The notes beneath the pieces were generated by a model. It was not told where the DNA came from, made no database searches, and worked only from the letters and a program-made list of their open reading frames with translations. Below are positions 1 to 9,142 of a DNA stretch of 64,000 nt, one piece after another. The position numbers and the translations under genes are program-made. This DNA is from Ardenticatenaceae bacterium (GTDB taxonomy: Bacteria; Chloroflexota; Anaerolineae; Promineifilales; Promineifilaceae), in assembly GCA_020634415.1 (NCBI GenBank), contig JACKBT010000008.1:90196-154195 (forward strand). Direction: 5' to 3'. The number at the start of each line of letters is the position of its first letter. Position 1 is the first letter of the stretch.

Positions 1-2
1 CT

Positions 3-350
3 TCCCGCGAGGAACTCATCAAGAGCTTTAGCCAGATGAACGTGGAACAAGCCAAACGCGGCATCCAAAAAGAAATCGAAGAGCGCAAAAAGCAGTTCCG
101 CAGTGACGTGATGGATCGGCTGGGTGGATTGGTGGAGGATAATGTCGGCGGCAACATCTTTGGCGATACGCTGGCGGACAATATTCGTGGGCGCGACAGC
201 AACCGCGACGACTATGCCGCCGAAAAGCAGCAGTGGCAAAACCACCTGCGCGATGAAGCCTTCCGCATGGTCGCCCTGCAACTGGCCTGGACCAACCTCG
301 GCGATACCCTGCCCGATGAAGGTGCAGCAGAACCAAATGATTGGGTGTAA
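3..350 (+). CDS. C-terminal part of an unrecognised protein (5' end outside window)
   Basis: The reading frame is open to the left edge, so this is the tail of a longer gene and the ATG at 36 is probably internal. About 115 residues are visible. They are charged and predicted helical, with many Lys/Glu/Arg near MNVEQAKRGIQKEIEERKK and an acidic tail ending in NDWV. No signal peptide, membrane segment or catalytic motif can be seen in this part. I do not recognise the family. The gene ends just before a perfect palindrome that may act as its terminator. Confidence 0.6.
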   Translation, partial: SREELIKSFSQMNVEQAKRGIQKEIEERKKQFRSDVMDRLGGLVEDNVGGNIFGDTLADNIRGRDSNRDDYAAEKQQWQNHLRDEAFRMVALQLAWTNLGDTLPDEGAAEPNDWV

Positions 351-356
351 AGTACA

Positions 357-387
357 GACCTCCGAGGTTTTGAAAACCTCGGAGGTC
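357..387. repeat. 31-nt perfect palindrome, copy 1 (intergenic)
   Basis: Two 15-nt arms, GACCTCCGAGGTTTT and its exact complement, surround a single central G. The same 31 nt recur at 44476-44506 inside the smc coding sequence. Here it sits between the unknown gene and the mtnA-like gene. Its right arm contains GGAGG about 15 nt before the GTG start at 401, so it may influence translation as well as termination. Confidence 0.9.
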
Positions 388-400
388 TTGGGCATAAACA

Positions 401-1468
401 GTGGACAGTAATCAGTTTTCGGTTTCCAATTATCCAGACTGCCCCGCGATTATTTCAGATCGCTTCAAAACATTGCGTTACGATGCCGACACGAATGAAG
501 TCGTCATTTTAGATCGGCGCAAGTATCCGTTTCAGACGGTGTATGAGCGGTATGGCACGGTGGAAGGCGTGGCCGTTGCCATTGAGGAGATGGTGGTGCA
601 GGGTGGGCCGCCATTGGCCTATGCGGCGGCGTTGGGGATGGTGTTGGCGGGGAGAGAGAGCGAAGGGAGAGGGGAGAGGGGCGAGGGGCGGTTGCGTGAG
701 GCGGCGGCGCGGTTGATTGATACGCGGCCAACGGCCGATGATCTGCATCACATCATCCCCCAAGCCTTAGCCATCGGCTTGGCAGTGGAACCAGAGAATC
801 GTGTACAGGCTTTGCTGGAGTATGCCAATGGCGAAATTCAGCGGGGCAATGAGGTGAGCCAGCAGTGCGGCTGGTATGCGGCGCAGTTGCTAAGAGATGG
901 CGACCGAATTTTGACACATTGTATTGCGGGGGCGGCCTTGTGCTGGATGTTGTGGATAGCCAAGTGTGAGGGGAAGCAGGTGCATGTGGTTGCCAGTGAA
1001 ACACGGCCGTATTTTCAAGGCGCACGTCTCACCGCTCAATCTTGTGTGGAGATGGGCATCGAATGCACGCTCATCACCGATGGCATGAGTGCCCATTTGA
1101 TGAGTTTGGGCAAGCTGGACAAGTTCATTTGCGCGGCGGATCGCCTGACGATGGACGGCCACATCACCAACAAGGTAGGCACGCTGCAGCACGCCATTGC
1201 CGCCAACTATTTTGGCCTGCCTTTTTATGTGCTGGGGTATGATGGGCCAGACCCCAACACGGCCACTGCCAGTGATATTGTGATTGAGGAGCGGAATCCG
1301 GCGCAGGTGTTTGTGGCCGAGGGGCGAGAGGGGACGGTGCGCACGGCCGTTCCCGGCATCAACGGCTACTACCCCGCCTTCGACATCACCCCACCCCATC
1401 TCATCGAAGCCGTTGTCACCGACAAAGGCATTTTTCCACCGACTTTGCTGCATACCTATCATCGGTAA
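401..1468 (+). CDS. mtnA: MtnA-like S-methyl-5-thioribose-1-phosphate isomerase (eIF2B family)
   Basis: MtnA converts 5-methylthioribose-1-phosphate to the ribulose form in the methionine salvage pathway. The 355-residue length fits the family. Visible family segments are VVQGGPPL (usually VRGAPAI) near residue 66, ILTHCIAG with the presumed catalytic Cys near residue 172, ETRPYFQGARLTA near residue 205, and the ADR motif before TNKVGT near residue 250 with the presumed catalytic Asp. The motif usually reads THCNAG, and here Ile replaces Asn. The aspartate loop is also altered (DRLTMDGH, usually DRIAANGD). It may therefore be a divergent MtnA or another sugar-phosphate isomerase of the eIF2B fold. 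The start is GTG at 401. No other salvage genes are adjacent. Confidence 0.75.
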   Translation: MDSNQFSVSNYPDCPAIISDRFKTLRYDADTNEVVILDRRKYPFQTVYERYGTVEGVAVAIEEMVVQGGPPLAYAAALGMVLAGRESEGRGERGEGRLREAAARLIDTRPTADDLHHIIPQALAIGLAVEPENRVQALLEYANGEIQRGNEVSQQCGWYAAQLLRDGDRILTHCIAGAALCWMLWIAKCEGKQVHVVASETRPYFQGARLTAQSCVEMGIECTLITDGMSAHLMSLGKLDKFICAADRLTMDGHITNKVGTLQHAIAANYFGLPFYVLGYDGPDPNTATASDIVIEERNPAQVFVAEGREGTVRTAVPGINGYYPAFDITPPHLIEAVVTDKGIFPPTLLHTYHR

Positions 1469-1493
1469 ACAAGTCGGGAAAACGTAAATAGTT

Positions 1494-1572
1494 ATACCCG
1501 CGTAGTCGGGTATCCAGGGGACGGTTGCCGCCAATGCGCAGTGTCATTCCCGCGTAGGCAGGAATGACACTG
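1494..1572. repeat. Two adjacent REP-like hairpins
   Basis: The first hairpin is ATACCCG-CGTAGT-CGGGTAT at 1494-1513. The second, at 1539-1572, has perfect 12-nt arms CAGTGTCATTCC and GGAATGACACTG around CGCGTAGGCA. The words CATTCCCGCG and TACCCGCG are typical of short interspersed REP-type repeats in many bacteria. They lie between the convergent mtnA-like gene and the PIN-domain gene, where they could also act as terminators. Confidence 0.7.
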
Positions 1573-1608
1573 TGAAGTTCCGTAGGATATTCAACCCTTA
1601 TTCTAAGA

Positions 1609-1998
1609 TTACCAAATGGTTTGGACGTGGGAAGAGTCAGCGATGATCGCGTCACTCGTTATAATCGGCACATTGAGAAATTTGGCTGTGGCTACAATGA
1701 TGCGATCATGCAGTTCTGGTACGTCGTCAATGGCAACGGCCGTTAACACAATCGTTTCATCCACCGGCACAACCGTATAATTATTGCTTTGCGAAATAAT
1801 TGAGATTAATTGAGGTAATGAAACAGTAATACGCCTAGCTTCAGCCAAATACATTACTTCCATCAATGTGATGCTCGAAATGTACACATGATGCAACCCC
1901 TTATCAGCCTCATTTAAGACACGGTCAGCACCTTCACCTAGTTTTGGATGTTTGCCAAGATGGCGGATGATGGCAACTGTGTCAGCCAAATAATGCAT
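1609..1998 (-). CDS. PIN-domain ribonuclease, VapC-type toxin
   Basis: PIN-domain toxins are Mg-dependent RNases held inactive by a co-transcribed antitoxin. The 129-residue protein begins MHYLADTVAIIRHL, with the first acidic residue in LADT. It has a conserved Glu in LMEVMYLAE near residue 47, an Asp in ELHDRIIVATA near residue 97, and another in IITSD near residue 113. These are the four acidic positions of the PIN active site. The gene starts 3 nt after the stop of the antitoxin-like gene on the same strand, as expected for a toxin-antitoxin operon. The RNA target cannot be told from sequence. Confidence 0.85.
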   Translation of the reverse strand: MHYLADTVAIIRHLGKHPKLGEGADRVLNEADKGLHHVYISSITLMEVMYLAEARRITVSLPQLISIISQSNNYTVVPVDETIVLTAVAIDDVPELHDRIIVATAKFLNVPIITSDAIIADSSHVQTIW

Positions 1999-2001
1999 AT
2001 A

Positions 2002-2235
2002 TCAAATATTGCTTGTGATTTTTGATGTCGTCTGTTGACGGAAATGCCGAAGTTCCTTATCAGAAACATCAAAGTCAAGATCAGACCATAATCCTCCCAA
2101 TTGAACGGTTTTCATCTTTTCCTCTATCTGATATTTATATCGAAGATAATCGAGAAAATTCAACAACTCATCTTGGGCAGTTGGTGGTAACTCTTGAATG
2201 ATTTGTTTAGCTTTAATTTGCGCATCTAACATCAT
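2002..2235 (-). CDS. VapB-like/DUF2281-like antitoxin
   Basis: This small protein sits directly upstream of the PIN toxin and probably neutralises it and represses the pair. I chose the start MMLDAQIKAKQ (codon at 2235); the frame is open a few codons further, to 2259. The N-terminal half (IIQELPPTAQDELLNFLDYLRYKY) resembles the short helical segment of DUF2281-type antitoxins. The C-terminal half (LGGLWSDLDFDVSDKELRHFR) is acidic and probably disordered, as is usual for the toxin-binding tail. The assignment rests mainly on operon position and this general form. Confidence 0.65.
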   Translation of the reverse strand: MMLDAQIKAKQIIQELPPTAQDELLNFLDYLRYKYQIEEKMKTVQLGGLWSDLDFDVSDKELRHFRQQTTSKITSNI

Positions 2236-2268
2236 CGTAACACCATTTCTTTGGGGCAATCCGTGCTG

Positions 2269-2493
2269 CTAATCCTCCTCATCCCTCACATACTTGCAGG
2301 TGGCGTGGAGGAAGCCAAAACCACTGGTGGGTGGCACAACCTCCACCACCTCAATGATCTCGAAAACCATGCCGTTAAACACAACTTCACCGCCAACCAC
2401 AGGCATTTCATCCTCAGTGATAATGGCTCCCGGATGCTTCCCGCCTTGAACCAAATAGCTGACTGTGTAGAAAACCTCATTTTCTTCGTTCAT
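2269..2493 (-). CDS. Small conserved protein, paralogue of the one at 37544
   Basis: The 74-residue protein has the pattern YTVSYLVQGGKHPGAI, then GGEVVFNGMVFEIIEV, then GFGFLHATC near the C-terminus. The protein at 37544-37762 shares almost all of these positions, including GGKHxGAI, VFEIIE and FGFLHATC, so the two are paralogues. The pattern suggests a small beta-rich fold. No function is known to me. A good ribosome-binding site, GGAGGT, lies 8 nt before the ATG. It is not obviously co-transcribed with the toxin-antitoxin pair. Confidence 0.8.
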   Translation of the reverse strand: MNEENEVFYTVSYLVQGGKHPGAIITEDEMPVVGGEVVFNGMVFEIIEVVEVVPPTSGFGFLHATCKYVRDEED

Positions 2494-2532
2494 ACCAATT
2501 TACCTCCACTTACCTCTCTTAATTATACCCTG

Positions 2533-5500
2533 TCAGTCAACGGAAAACAGCACCACAACCGGATCATGATCGGAGGTGTGTTGGGCGGTGGTGTCGTCGG
2601 GGCTGGCGAGGGGGTAATCGGCATTGAGGTGGAGGACGGTAACGGCCGTTACCCCCGCAAACAACCCCTCCGACAGCAAAATATGATCCAACGTCTGCGT
2701 CCGCCCCTCAAAGATGTAGGTATAAGGCAGCGGCTCCGCCAAAAACTCATACACATGGCGCAGCCCCGCCGCTTGCAGCGTGTGAATGGGCAGCGTGTCA
2801 TAAAACGAATTGAGATCACCCATCACCACAAACAAGGTGTCGGGATTATTGGCCCGAATCTGCTCCATGGCACTCACATTCAACGCCGCCTGCCCATTGC
2901 GCTGCGGCTCCGTCACCTCTTCACCCGCCGACAGTGCCGTGAAATGGTTGTTCAGCAGCACCATCTGCTGATCGCCGCTTGCCAGATGCAGGGTGACGGT
3001 GATGATGAGCGGCGGGCGTGTGGTCAGGGCTTCGGGCGCGGGGTAAGCCGAAATGCCCGCCACCGTCGCCTGGTCGCTGCGCACCAGATAGGCATTGTCA
3101 ATCCCCCGCGAATCACTGCCCTCGATGAGGTAAGGCACATAGCCGAAGTCGGCGAGGGCTTCTAATTCGACGATATTTTCCAGGATGTCAATGTTCTCCA
3201 CCTCTTGCAGGCCAATGATGGTCGGTGCGCCCATAGCCAAAATGGTTTGGGCGATTTTGTCCAGCTTGAGGCGGTATTGATCCAGCGTGGGGCGCGGCGG
3301 GCTGGAGGGATGGGGGTCAACCAAATCAAACAGGTTTTCGGTGTTGAAGGTGGCGATGCTGAACTGATTCTCAGCCAAAAGAGGCAGGGTGGGCAACGGC
3401 CGTTCCCCCGCCACAATCTCCGGCTGCACCGTCGGCTCAATCTTGTAATGGCCAAAGGTGAAGGCCAGCACTCCCACCAGATTTTGCACCAAATCGCCGC
3501 TCTGCACGGCATAAGGCAGCGTGGCCTGATCCTCATGCACCACTTCCGAGCCATCATCCACAAAAATGTCATAACCAACTGGCTCGGTGCGGGTGATGTG
3601 GCTGACACCCCATTCGGCCGCCACCATGACGTATTCGCCGTATTGGGTGGTGGGGGCAACGACAACGGCCGTATCCACCACCACCAACATCCCCTCGTGC
3701 GCCTCCTTATAGGCCAACGCCGCGGCGGGGTCTGGCGGCGGATCATAGGCCACCGGATCGGGCAAAGCCAGGCCCGATTCCAGCACAGTGATGCCCTTGC
3801 CATCGGGCGGCTCCAGCGTCGTCTGCTCAAAGCGTTCACGCACGGTTCCTTCCACCCGCACCAAATCGCCCACCTGCACCAGATTTTGCCCACCTTCAAA
3901 GAAGATAAACAGACCGGCTGAGGTGGCCGGATTGTCATCGGTCTCTGTTTCTTGAATCCAAAAGCCATTTAGGTCGGGGAAGACGGCCGTTACCACCCCC
4001 ACTGTCGTGGCACTGCCGCGCACATAGGGCGAGCGCAGCCCCTCGCCCTGAATGGCCCAAATAGGCACACCCTCACCGACGAAGGTGAGGAAGGGGTCGG
4101 TGGTAGCCGGCTCAGGCCATTGGTCGGCAACGGCCGTTACCGCTGGCGCTTCAATCACCTCAACGGCATCAGAATTGACCAGCACGCGATACTCAAAACT
4201 GGCCTCGCCGCCATTCCCCGGCAGCGAATCCACTGTCCAGACAAAAGGCGTACCCGGCACAACATCCTGGCGCAGGGTCACATTTTCGGTAGGTGGCACG
4301 GCGGTAATGGTCACATTGGTCAGAGGCGCGTCGGTGTGGTTAACGGCCGTTACCGTATACACCAACTCCTCACCCGGCAGCACATTGTTGGCCGCACGCA
4401 CCGCCACCGCCAGCACTGGCGGGAACACCTGCACCAAATCCGTCTGCAAACGGGGCTTAATCTGGCGCAAACCCTGGTAAAACTCGCTAATGCCCGTCAC
4501 GCGATAACGGCTGCCCACATCCAGCGGTTCGGCCGTTACCCCCGTCTGCTTCTCAATCAAAATCGTCGTCACATCCCCGGCATCATCCTGCAAGGCAAGC
4601 TGGTAATCAAAGGTCAACTCGTTAACGGCCGTAATCGTGCCTTCAATTAGATTTAATCGGCCCAACACCCGGTCATCATTCTCATTGTCCCCCGCCGCAA
4701 TCACCGTCGGCTCTGGCGGTGGGCCGTTACGTGCCAACACCTCCACATCGCTCTCATTCTCCACCGGAATCAGCTCCAGCGAATCGCGGTAAGGCGTAAT
4801 GGCCCCCGTCACCCGCACCTGGTCGCCAATATTGACGTTGACCACGCCATTGCCGCCATCGGCAAAAACCTGGATACCGCCGGTCTCATCTTCCACATAA
4901 AACTTGGTGCTGGTACTGCCCGCAAAAAAGCCACCCGTGTACATCGTCACCACGCCTTCCACGCTAACGACGCTGCCAATGAGGTCGCGGGCAGTGGCAA
5001 TAGGCACAGCCCCACCAGCCATAATCACCTGCCGCAGCGGGCCATAGGTGCGCATCAGCCCCTCGGCCTCCACATAGTAGCCGCCGATGAGGGTGTCTAT
5101 GTAGGTGTAGGGGCTTTGCAAATCAATGGTGAATTGGGCGGTGTGGCCGGGGGCTAATTCGGGGATGAGGGTGTGGAAACGGCCGTCCTCTACCAAGAGA
5201 CTCTCCCGCAGTTCATCCCCCATAAAATAATCGGGCAGCGGAACCACCACCTGCACATCTGTCACAGTCGCACTCGTCGTATTCTCCACCGTCACGGTAT
5301 AAGCAAAAGCCATGCCCGGCTCCACCGTCTCCGGCGCGGTCACGCTAATAGTCAGCCGTTCGGCGGGCAGCGGCGTGATGGGACTGCCGCTGTTTTGGGG
5401 GTTGGGGCTGGTGCGGGCGACCCAATCGGCCTGATTATCGCCGCTGTTGGCCCCATTACCGGCTGCGCCACCAGGCAGCCGCTCTAGACTGGCCCCTTCG

Positions 5501-6045
5501 GCGGGCAAAGCCGCAGGCATGTTGGCAAAAGCACCTTCGGGCGCATCACCCCAACCGAGCGTATCGGCCGTTTCTCCCACCGCATCCCGCAAAATCAGCC
5601 CACCCTTGCGCTCGAACAACGACAAATCAAAGGTGGTATCAGGGATGAGGCCAAAATCCTGCCCCTCATGCACCAGCAGATAATGGCCGTAACCGGGTAT
5701 CTCGGTGCTGGTAGTCCATTCTTTGACCAATGTCTCATCACCGGGGTTTAGCACATACCAGAGGGAGTAGCCTTGCAGATCGGCCGTTTCCATGCCCGCG
5801 TTATACAGTTCAATAAACTCACGGCTGTTGGCCCCCGGCACACCGGGCAGCAGTTCGCTAATCAGAATGCCCTCTGCTTGTGTGGCGGTTGTAGGGGGGA
5901 CGGCCGTTGTGGTTGGGGAAACGGCCGTTGCCGTGGGGGCAGGCGTGGCTGGCTCCTCATCACTGCAACTGGTTAAAACCAGCCCTACCCAAACCACCAT
6001 CAGCAGCCCATGAACAATTAATTTTCTCAAATTCATCACCATCAT
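2533..6045 (-). CDS. Secreted lipoprotein with lamin-tail, DUF11, OB-like and EEP nuclease domains (ExeM-like)
   Basis: The precursor starts at one of the clustered Met codons 6045/6042/6036, behind GGGAGA. It has a lipoprotein signal ending LVLTSC, then a Pro/Thr/Ala linker. Approximate domains from the 6045 start are: lamin-tail domain 60-175 (SREFIELYNAG), DUF11-like beta domain 225-310, OB-like domain 350-440, second DUF11 540-630, second OB-like domain 665-740, and an endonuclease/exonuclease/phosphatase domain from about 875 to the end. The EEP motifs are visible: ATFNTENLF, GLQEVEN, NNHFTA, VMGDLN and a terminal SDHDPV with the catalytic His and Asp. The architecture matches extracellular nucleases of the ExeM type, which release nutrients or phosphate from DNA. 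Surface anchoring is inferred from the lipobox. Confidence 0.85.
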   Translation of the reverse strand: MMVMNLRKLIVHGLLMVVWVGLVLTSCSDEEPATPAPTATAVSPTTTAVPPTTATQAEGILISELLPGVPGANSREFIELYNAGMETADLQGYSLWYVLNPGDETLVKEWTTSTEIPGYGHYLLVHEGQDFGLIPDTTFDLSLFERKGGLILRDAVGETADTLGWGDAPEGAFANMPAALPAEGASLERLPGGAAGNGANSGDNQADWVARTSPNPQNSGSPITPLPAERLTISVTAPETVEPGMAFAYTVTVENTTSATVTDVQVVVPLPDYFMGDELRESLLVEDGRFHTLIPELAPGHTAQFTIDLQSPYTYIDTLIGGYYVEAEGLMRTYGPLRQVIMAGGAVPIATARDLIGSVVSVEGVVTMYTGGFFAGSTSTKFYVEDETGGIQVFADGGNGVVNVNIGDQVRVTGAITPYRDSLELIPVENESDVEVLARNGPPPEPTVIAAGDNENDDRVLGRLNLIEGTITAVNELTFDYQLALQDDAGDVTTILIEKQTGVTAEPLDVGSRYRVTGISEFYQGLRQIKPRLQTDLVQVFPPVLAVAVRAANNVLPGEELVYTVTAVNHTDAPLTNVTITAVPPTENVTLRQDVVPGTPFVWTVDSLPGNGGEASFEYRVLVNSDAVEVIEAPAVTAVADQWPEPATTDPFLTFVGEGVPIWAIQGEGLRSPYVRGSATTVGVVTAVFPDLNGFWIQETETDDNPATSAGLFIFFEGGQNLVQVGDLVRVEGTVRERFEQTTLEPPDGKGITVLESGLALPDPVAYDPPPDPAAALAYKEAHEGMLVVVDTAVVVAPTTQYGEYVMVAAEWGVSHITRTEPVGYDIFVDDGSEVVHEDQATLPYAVQSGDLVQNLVGVLAFTFGHYKIEPTVQPEIVAGERPLPTLPLLAENQFSIATFNTENLFDLVDPHPSSPPRPTLDQYRLKLDKIAQTILAMGAPTIIGLQEVENIDILENIVELEALADFGYVPYLIEGSDSRGIDNAYLVRSDQATVAGISAYPAPEALTTRPPLIITVTLHLASGDQQMVLLNNHFTALSAGEEVTEPQRNGQAALNVSAMEQIRANNPDTLFVVMGDLNSFYDTLPIHTLQAAGLRHVYEFLAEPLPYTYIFEGRTQTLDHILLSEGLFAGVTAVTVLHLNADYPLASPDDTTAQHTSDHDPVVVLFSVD

Positions 6046-6361
6046 TGTCTCCCAATAATCTTCGCCCTTAATGATACCCCATTCAATCCATAACGGCCTG
6101 ACTAGGAAAACGGCCGTGTACACAGAAAATCTTCACCATAAACGCGCCCCCCCATTACACCCCCTATCGCTCGTTTAACAAAATCTTAACCAGATCTGTA
6201 GTACCGCAGTGTTGATCATGCCCTAGCCCATGATATAATGACGTAGGTAGGTGAGTAGAATTTGTACATTTCATGATTAAAGTCCCACACCCCTGCTTGA
6301 ATTATCAATCTATTTTTTACCCGACATCAACTCGGGTAGTAGAGTAAACGGGTAAAGCATT
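6046..6361. other. Divergent intergenic region between nuclease lipoprotein and ABC operon
   Basis: About 316 nt separate the two divergent genes. The stretch contains the promoter at 6212-6239 for the transporter operon and a CGGCCG word near 6112. I see no clear promoter for the leftward gene and no small ORF I would defend. Confidence 0.5.
6212..6239 (+). promoter_or_regulatory. Sigma70-type promoter of the sugar ABC operon
   Basis: TTGATC at 6212-6217 and a perfect TATAAT at 6234-6239 are separated by 16 nt. The start codon of the first permease is at 6362, which gives an untranslated leader of about 115 nt. TTGATCA also forms part of a short palindrome at the -35 box and recurs in the gap before the binding-protein gene. 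Confidence 0.65.
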
Positions 6362-8092
6362 ATGAGCGATACCATTATTTCGTCGGAAGCAGCTTCAGCT
6401 AAAAAAGCCAATCAACTAAAGTCAGGCTGGTTCGTTGGTCGGGCGGGCCGCAAGGCCCAAGAAGCCACTTTGGCCTATATTCTGTTACTGCCAGCGATGA
6501 TCATCATTGGCCTGTTTGGTCTGTTTCCGCTTGTTTTCTCAGTCTATCAAAGCACCCGTGCGGGCTTGAATAATGTTGTTGGTCGTCCTGACGGCCTGGG
6601 GCAATATATTCGGGCAATTGATAATCTAGCCTATGTGCTGGCTTTTTGGGTTGCCATTTTCTTTCTTGTGGTGGGCATCCAGCGTTTGATGGGAGCGGTG
6701 AAGACCGGCCGCAAGTATGAAGAGAGTCCCTGGATTTGGGCGTTACCGGGAGGGTTAACGGCCGTTGGCCTCACCCTTCTCCTCCGTTTCGTCTTCATCT
6801 ACATGCCTGGCCTCCTGGAAATCGGTGAAAAAATGCGCGAACTCCGCCTCACTGCCGAAGAGCGCGTGGCCCAGTTCCCCCAATTTCTGCGTGAAGCCTG
6901 GCAAGTTGAAGGGGTTTCCACCACCTTTTGGGCCGGTGTCCTCGCCATCATCCTCAGCCTCGTCCTGCTGCGCGTCATCAGCCAAACCATCAACGCCAGC
7001 CGCCATCGGGACATGTATTACAGCGCGTTTGTCAGCAGCATCTTTTTACTGCTCATCGCCGGTTTCCTCACCTGGTTTACTTGGAGCGAAATCCAACTGG
7101 CCTACGCCGAAGCATTGGCGGAGGGAGAAGCTCTCAATATTTGGGCCCAAGTTGTCACGGTAAGTGCAGGCTTTATTCTACTGCTGTTGGCCTGGCTTGT
7201 CTGGCGCAGTGCCGCCCACCGCAAAACCAATTTAGAAACAGGGCTGCGCCTCTTTGCGGGCATCCTCCTGCTCATTGGCGGCTGGGTGCTTATTGGCGAA
7301 CTGCCCGCTGCTGTAGCCGAAGGTAACAAAGATTGGTGGCAAGGTTTAACGAATACTGTTTTCTACGCTGTTGGCTCCCTGCCTATCCAATTAGGATTAG
7401 GTTTGGTCGTGGCGACTTTGCTTTATCAGGATATTAAGGCCAAAGGCTTGTATCGAGTTATTTATTTTCTGCCCTTTATTACCCCAGCCGTTGGGTCAGC
7501 GGCCGTTTTCCGCATCATCTTTTCTGGCAACCCTACCGGCCTCGCCAACACTTTACTCTCTCGTATGGATCTCGCCCCCATGAAATGGCTAAGTGAGCCA
7601 TCAGGTGTCTTTGAAATGGTGGCCCGTTCCTTAAATATTGAAACCTTCCCCGATTGGGCTGCTGGTCCCAGCCTCGCCCTCGTCGTCGTCATGGTCTACA
7701 GCATCTGGCGCTACGTTGGTTACAACATCGTCTTTTTCCTGGCGGGCTTGGGCAATATCTCCCGCGAACTGTATGAAGCCGCCTCCATAGATGGGGCCGG
7801 CCGTTGGGAACAGTTCCGCAACATCACCGTGCCCCTTCTCTCACCCGTCACCTACTTCCTCGCCATCTTCGGTGTCATTGGCACCTTCAAAGCCTTCAAC
7901 ACCATCTTCGTCCTCCGCACCGATGCGGCTCTGGGCACAATGGACACCGCCAGCCTTGTTATTTTCGATGCCTTCAACCGCGATACCCGCTATGGCTACG
8001 CGGCGGCCCTCGGCATCGTCCTCCTTATCATCATCCTCAGCGCCACGGCCTTATTCGACCGCATCGCACAAGGTAGAGTTTTCTATGGCTAG
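6362..8092 (+). CDS. ABC transporter permease, MalF/UgpA type, with extra N-terminal membrane region
   Basis: This inner-membrane subunit forms half of the translocation channel of a sugar or sugar-phosphate importer. The signature EAA loop is [22 protein letters not shown] near residue 478, where the ATPase docks. At 576 residues it is much longer than the usual ~300. The first 300 residues hold several additional hydrophobic segments separated by helical loops (for example residues 88-115 and 155-210), before the canonical permease core begins near residue 330 ([19 protein letters not shown]). It overlaps the next permease by 8 nt, which indicates translational coupling. The substrate is not determined by sequence. 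Confidence 0.9.
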   Translation: MSDTIISSEAASAKKANQLKSGWFVGRAGRKAQEATLAYILLLPAMIIIGLFGLFPLVFSVYQSTRAGLNNVVGRPDGLGQYIRAIDNLAYVLAFWVAIFFLVVGIQRLMGAVKTGRKYEESPWIWALPGGLTAVGLTLLLRFVFIYMPGLLEIGEKMRELRLTAEERVAQFPQFLREAWQVEGVSTTFWAGVLAIILSLVLLRVISQTINASRHRDMYYSAFVSSIFLLLIAGFLTWFTWSEIQLAYAEALAEGEALNIWAQVVTVSAGFILLLLAWLVWRSAAHRKTNLETGLRLFAGILLLIGGWVLIGELPAAVAEGNKDWWQGLTNTVFYAVGSLPIQLGLGLVVATLLYQDIKAKGLYRVIYFLPFITPAVGSAAVFRIIFSGNPTGLANTLLSRMDLAPMKWLSEPSGVFEMVARSLNIETFPDWAAGPSLALVVVMVYSIWRYVGYNIVFFLAGLGNISRELYEAASIDGAGRWEQFRNITVPLLSPVTYFLAIFGVIGTFKAFNTIFVLRTDAALGTMDTASLVIFDAFNRDTRYGYAAALGIVLLIIILSATALFDRIAQGRVFYG

Positions 8093-8957
8093 TACCACTC
8101 TTGAACCCACACCTTCTCACAAACGTAAGCTAGATTGGATGAAAATCACAATCTACACCATCTTAACGGCCGGAGCCATCGTCGCCATCTTGCCCTTCCT
8201 GGCAACCATCAGCATGTCCTTGATGAACTTTACTGAGGTCAGCAGCAATCGCTTATTACCAAGCATTCCCCAATGGGGCAACTACCCCGAAGCCTGGGAA
8301 GATGCCCAATTTGGTCTGTATTTTTTTAATAGTGTCAAAATTTCAGGGATCATCCTGGTAGGCGAAGTTATTTTTTCTACCTTAGCCGCTTATGTCTTTG
8401 CCCGCATGGAATTCCCTGGCAAAAATCTTATTTTTGGCTTGATGTTAGCTACTTTAACTTTACCAGCGGCCATCGTCTGGGTTCCTAATTTCTTAACGAT
8501 TTCCTGGTTAGGCAAAGTGACACCCTTACAATGGACGGACAATTGGCCCTCGCTTACCATTCCCTTTATGGCCAGTGCTTTTGGCATTTTCTTGCTGCGC
8601 CAATTTTTCCAGCAAATTCCCACTGAATTATGGGATTCGGCCCAAATTGACGGCGCGGGCCATTTGCGCTTTTTGTGGCAAATTGTGCTGCCGCTCTCCA
8701 AAGCCCCTATTATGGTTTTGGTTGTTTTTAGCATTACAACTTCGTGGAATGAACTGGCCTGGCCTTTGCTCGTCACCACGTTGCCAGATTGGCGGCCTAT
8801 CGCTGTTGGCTTGCAGGTGTTTTTAGACGAGGAGCGCAGCCGGACGCATTTACAAATGGCCGGGGCTTTGATCACGATGCTGCCCATTGTTTTTGTATAT
8901 TTCTTGACTCAAAAGCAGTTTATTGAAGGCATGACGCGCTCGGGCTTAAAAGGGTAG
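8085..8957 (+). CDS. ABC transporter permease, MalG/UgpE type
   Basis: This is the partner permease of the preceding gene. The start ATG at 8085 overlaps the stop of the first permease (ATGGCTAG). The 290 residues hold six predicted membrane helices and the EAA motif [23 protein letters not shown] near residue 190. The C-terminus ([16 protein letters not shown]) is the characteristic MalG-family ending. No ABC ATPase gene is present nearby, so the transporter probably uses a shared MsmK/UgpC-type ATPase encoded elsewhere. Confidence 0.93.
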   Translation: MASTTLEPTPSHKRKLDWMKITIYTILTAGAIVAILPFLATISMSLMNFTEVSSNRLLPSIPQWGNYPEAWEDAQFGLYFFNSVKISGIILVGEVIFSTLAAYVFARMEFPGKNLIFGLMLATLTLPAAIVWVPNFLTISWLGKVTPLQWTDNWPSLTIPFMASAFGIFLLRQFFQQIPTELWDSAQIDGAGHLRFLWQIVLPLSKAPIMVLVVFSITTSWNELAWPLLVTTLPDWRPIAVGLQVFLDEERSRTHLQMAGALITMLPIVFVYFLTQKQFIEGMTRSGLKG

Positions 8958-9142
8958 AAAGAATCTAAGGGATTACGGCCGTTAGAGAGCAGTGATCAAT
9001 TTATTGGTTGATCATTGCTTTGTGGCGACTGATAAAAATCCAATGATTCGGAGGTGACTCGGACAATAAATTGATGAACATGTTCAAGAAGTCTAAAACA
9101 TTAAATTCTGAAAAGGTAAACTAAATTTTTAGGAGAAGAAAA
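8958..9142. other. Intergenic region with inverted repeat before binding-protein gene
   Basis: A hairpin with arms TGATCAA (8993-8999) and TTGATCA (9008-9014) lies here. It could be an operator or an mRNA processing and stability signal allowing higher expression of the binding protein. A second small palindrome, GAACATGTTC, lies near 9075. The ribosome-binding site AGGAGAAG is just before the ATG at 9143. Confidence 0.45.

Noticed and set aside
2251..3165. Long plus-strand ORF opposite the nuclease lipoprotein
   Set aside because: It is antisense to a protein with clear catalytic motifs and has a His/Arg/Gln-rich composition typical of shadow frames.
9075..9084. GAACATGTTC as a LexA/SOS box
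   Set aside because: The half-sites are separated by 2 nt, whereas the known Gram-positive-type box needs 4, and the downstream gene is a sugar-binding protein.
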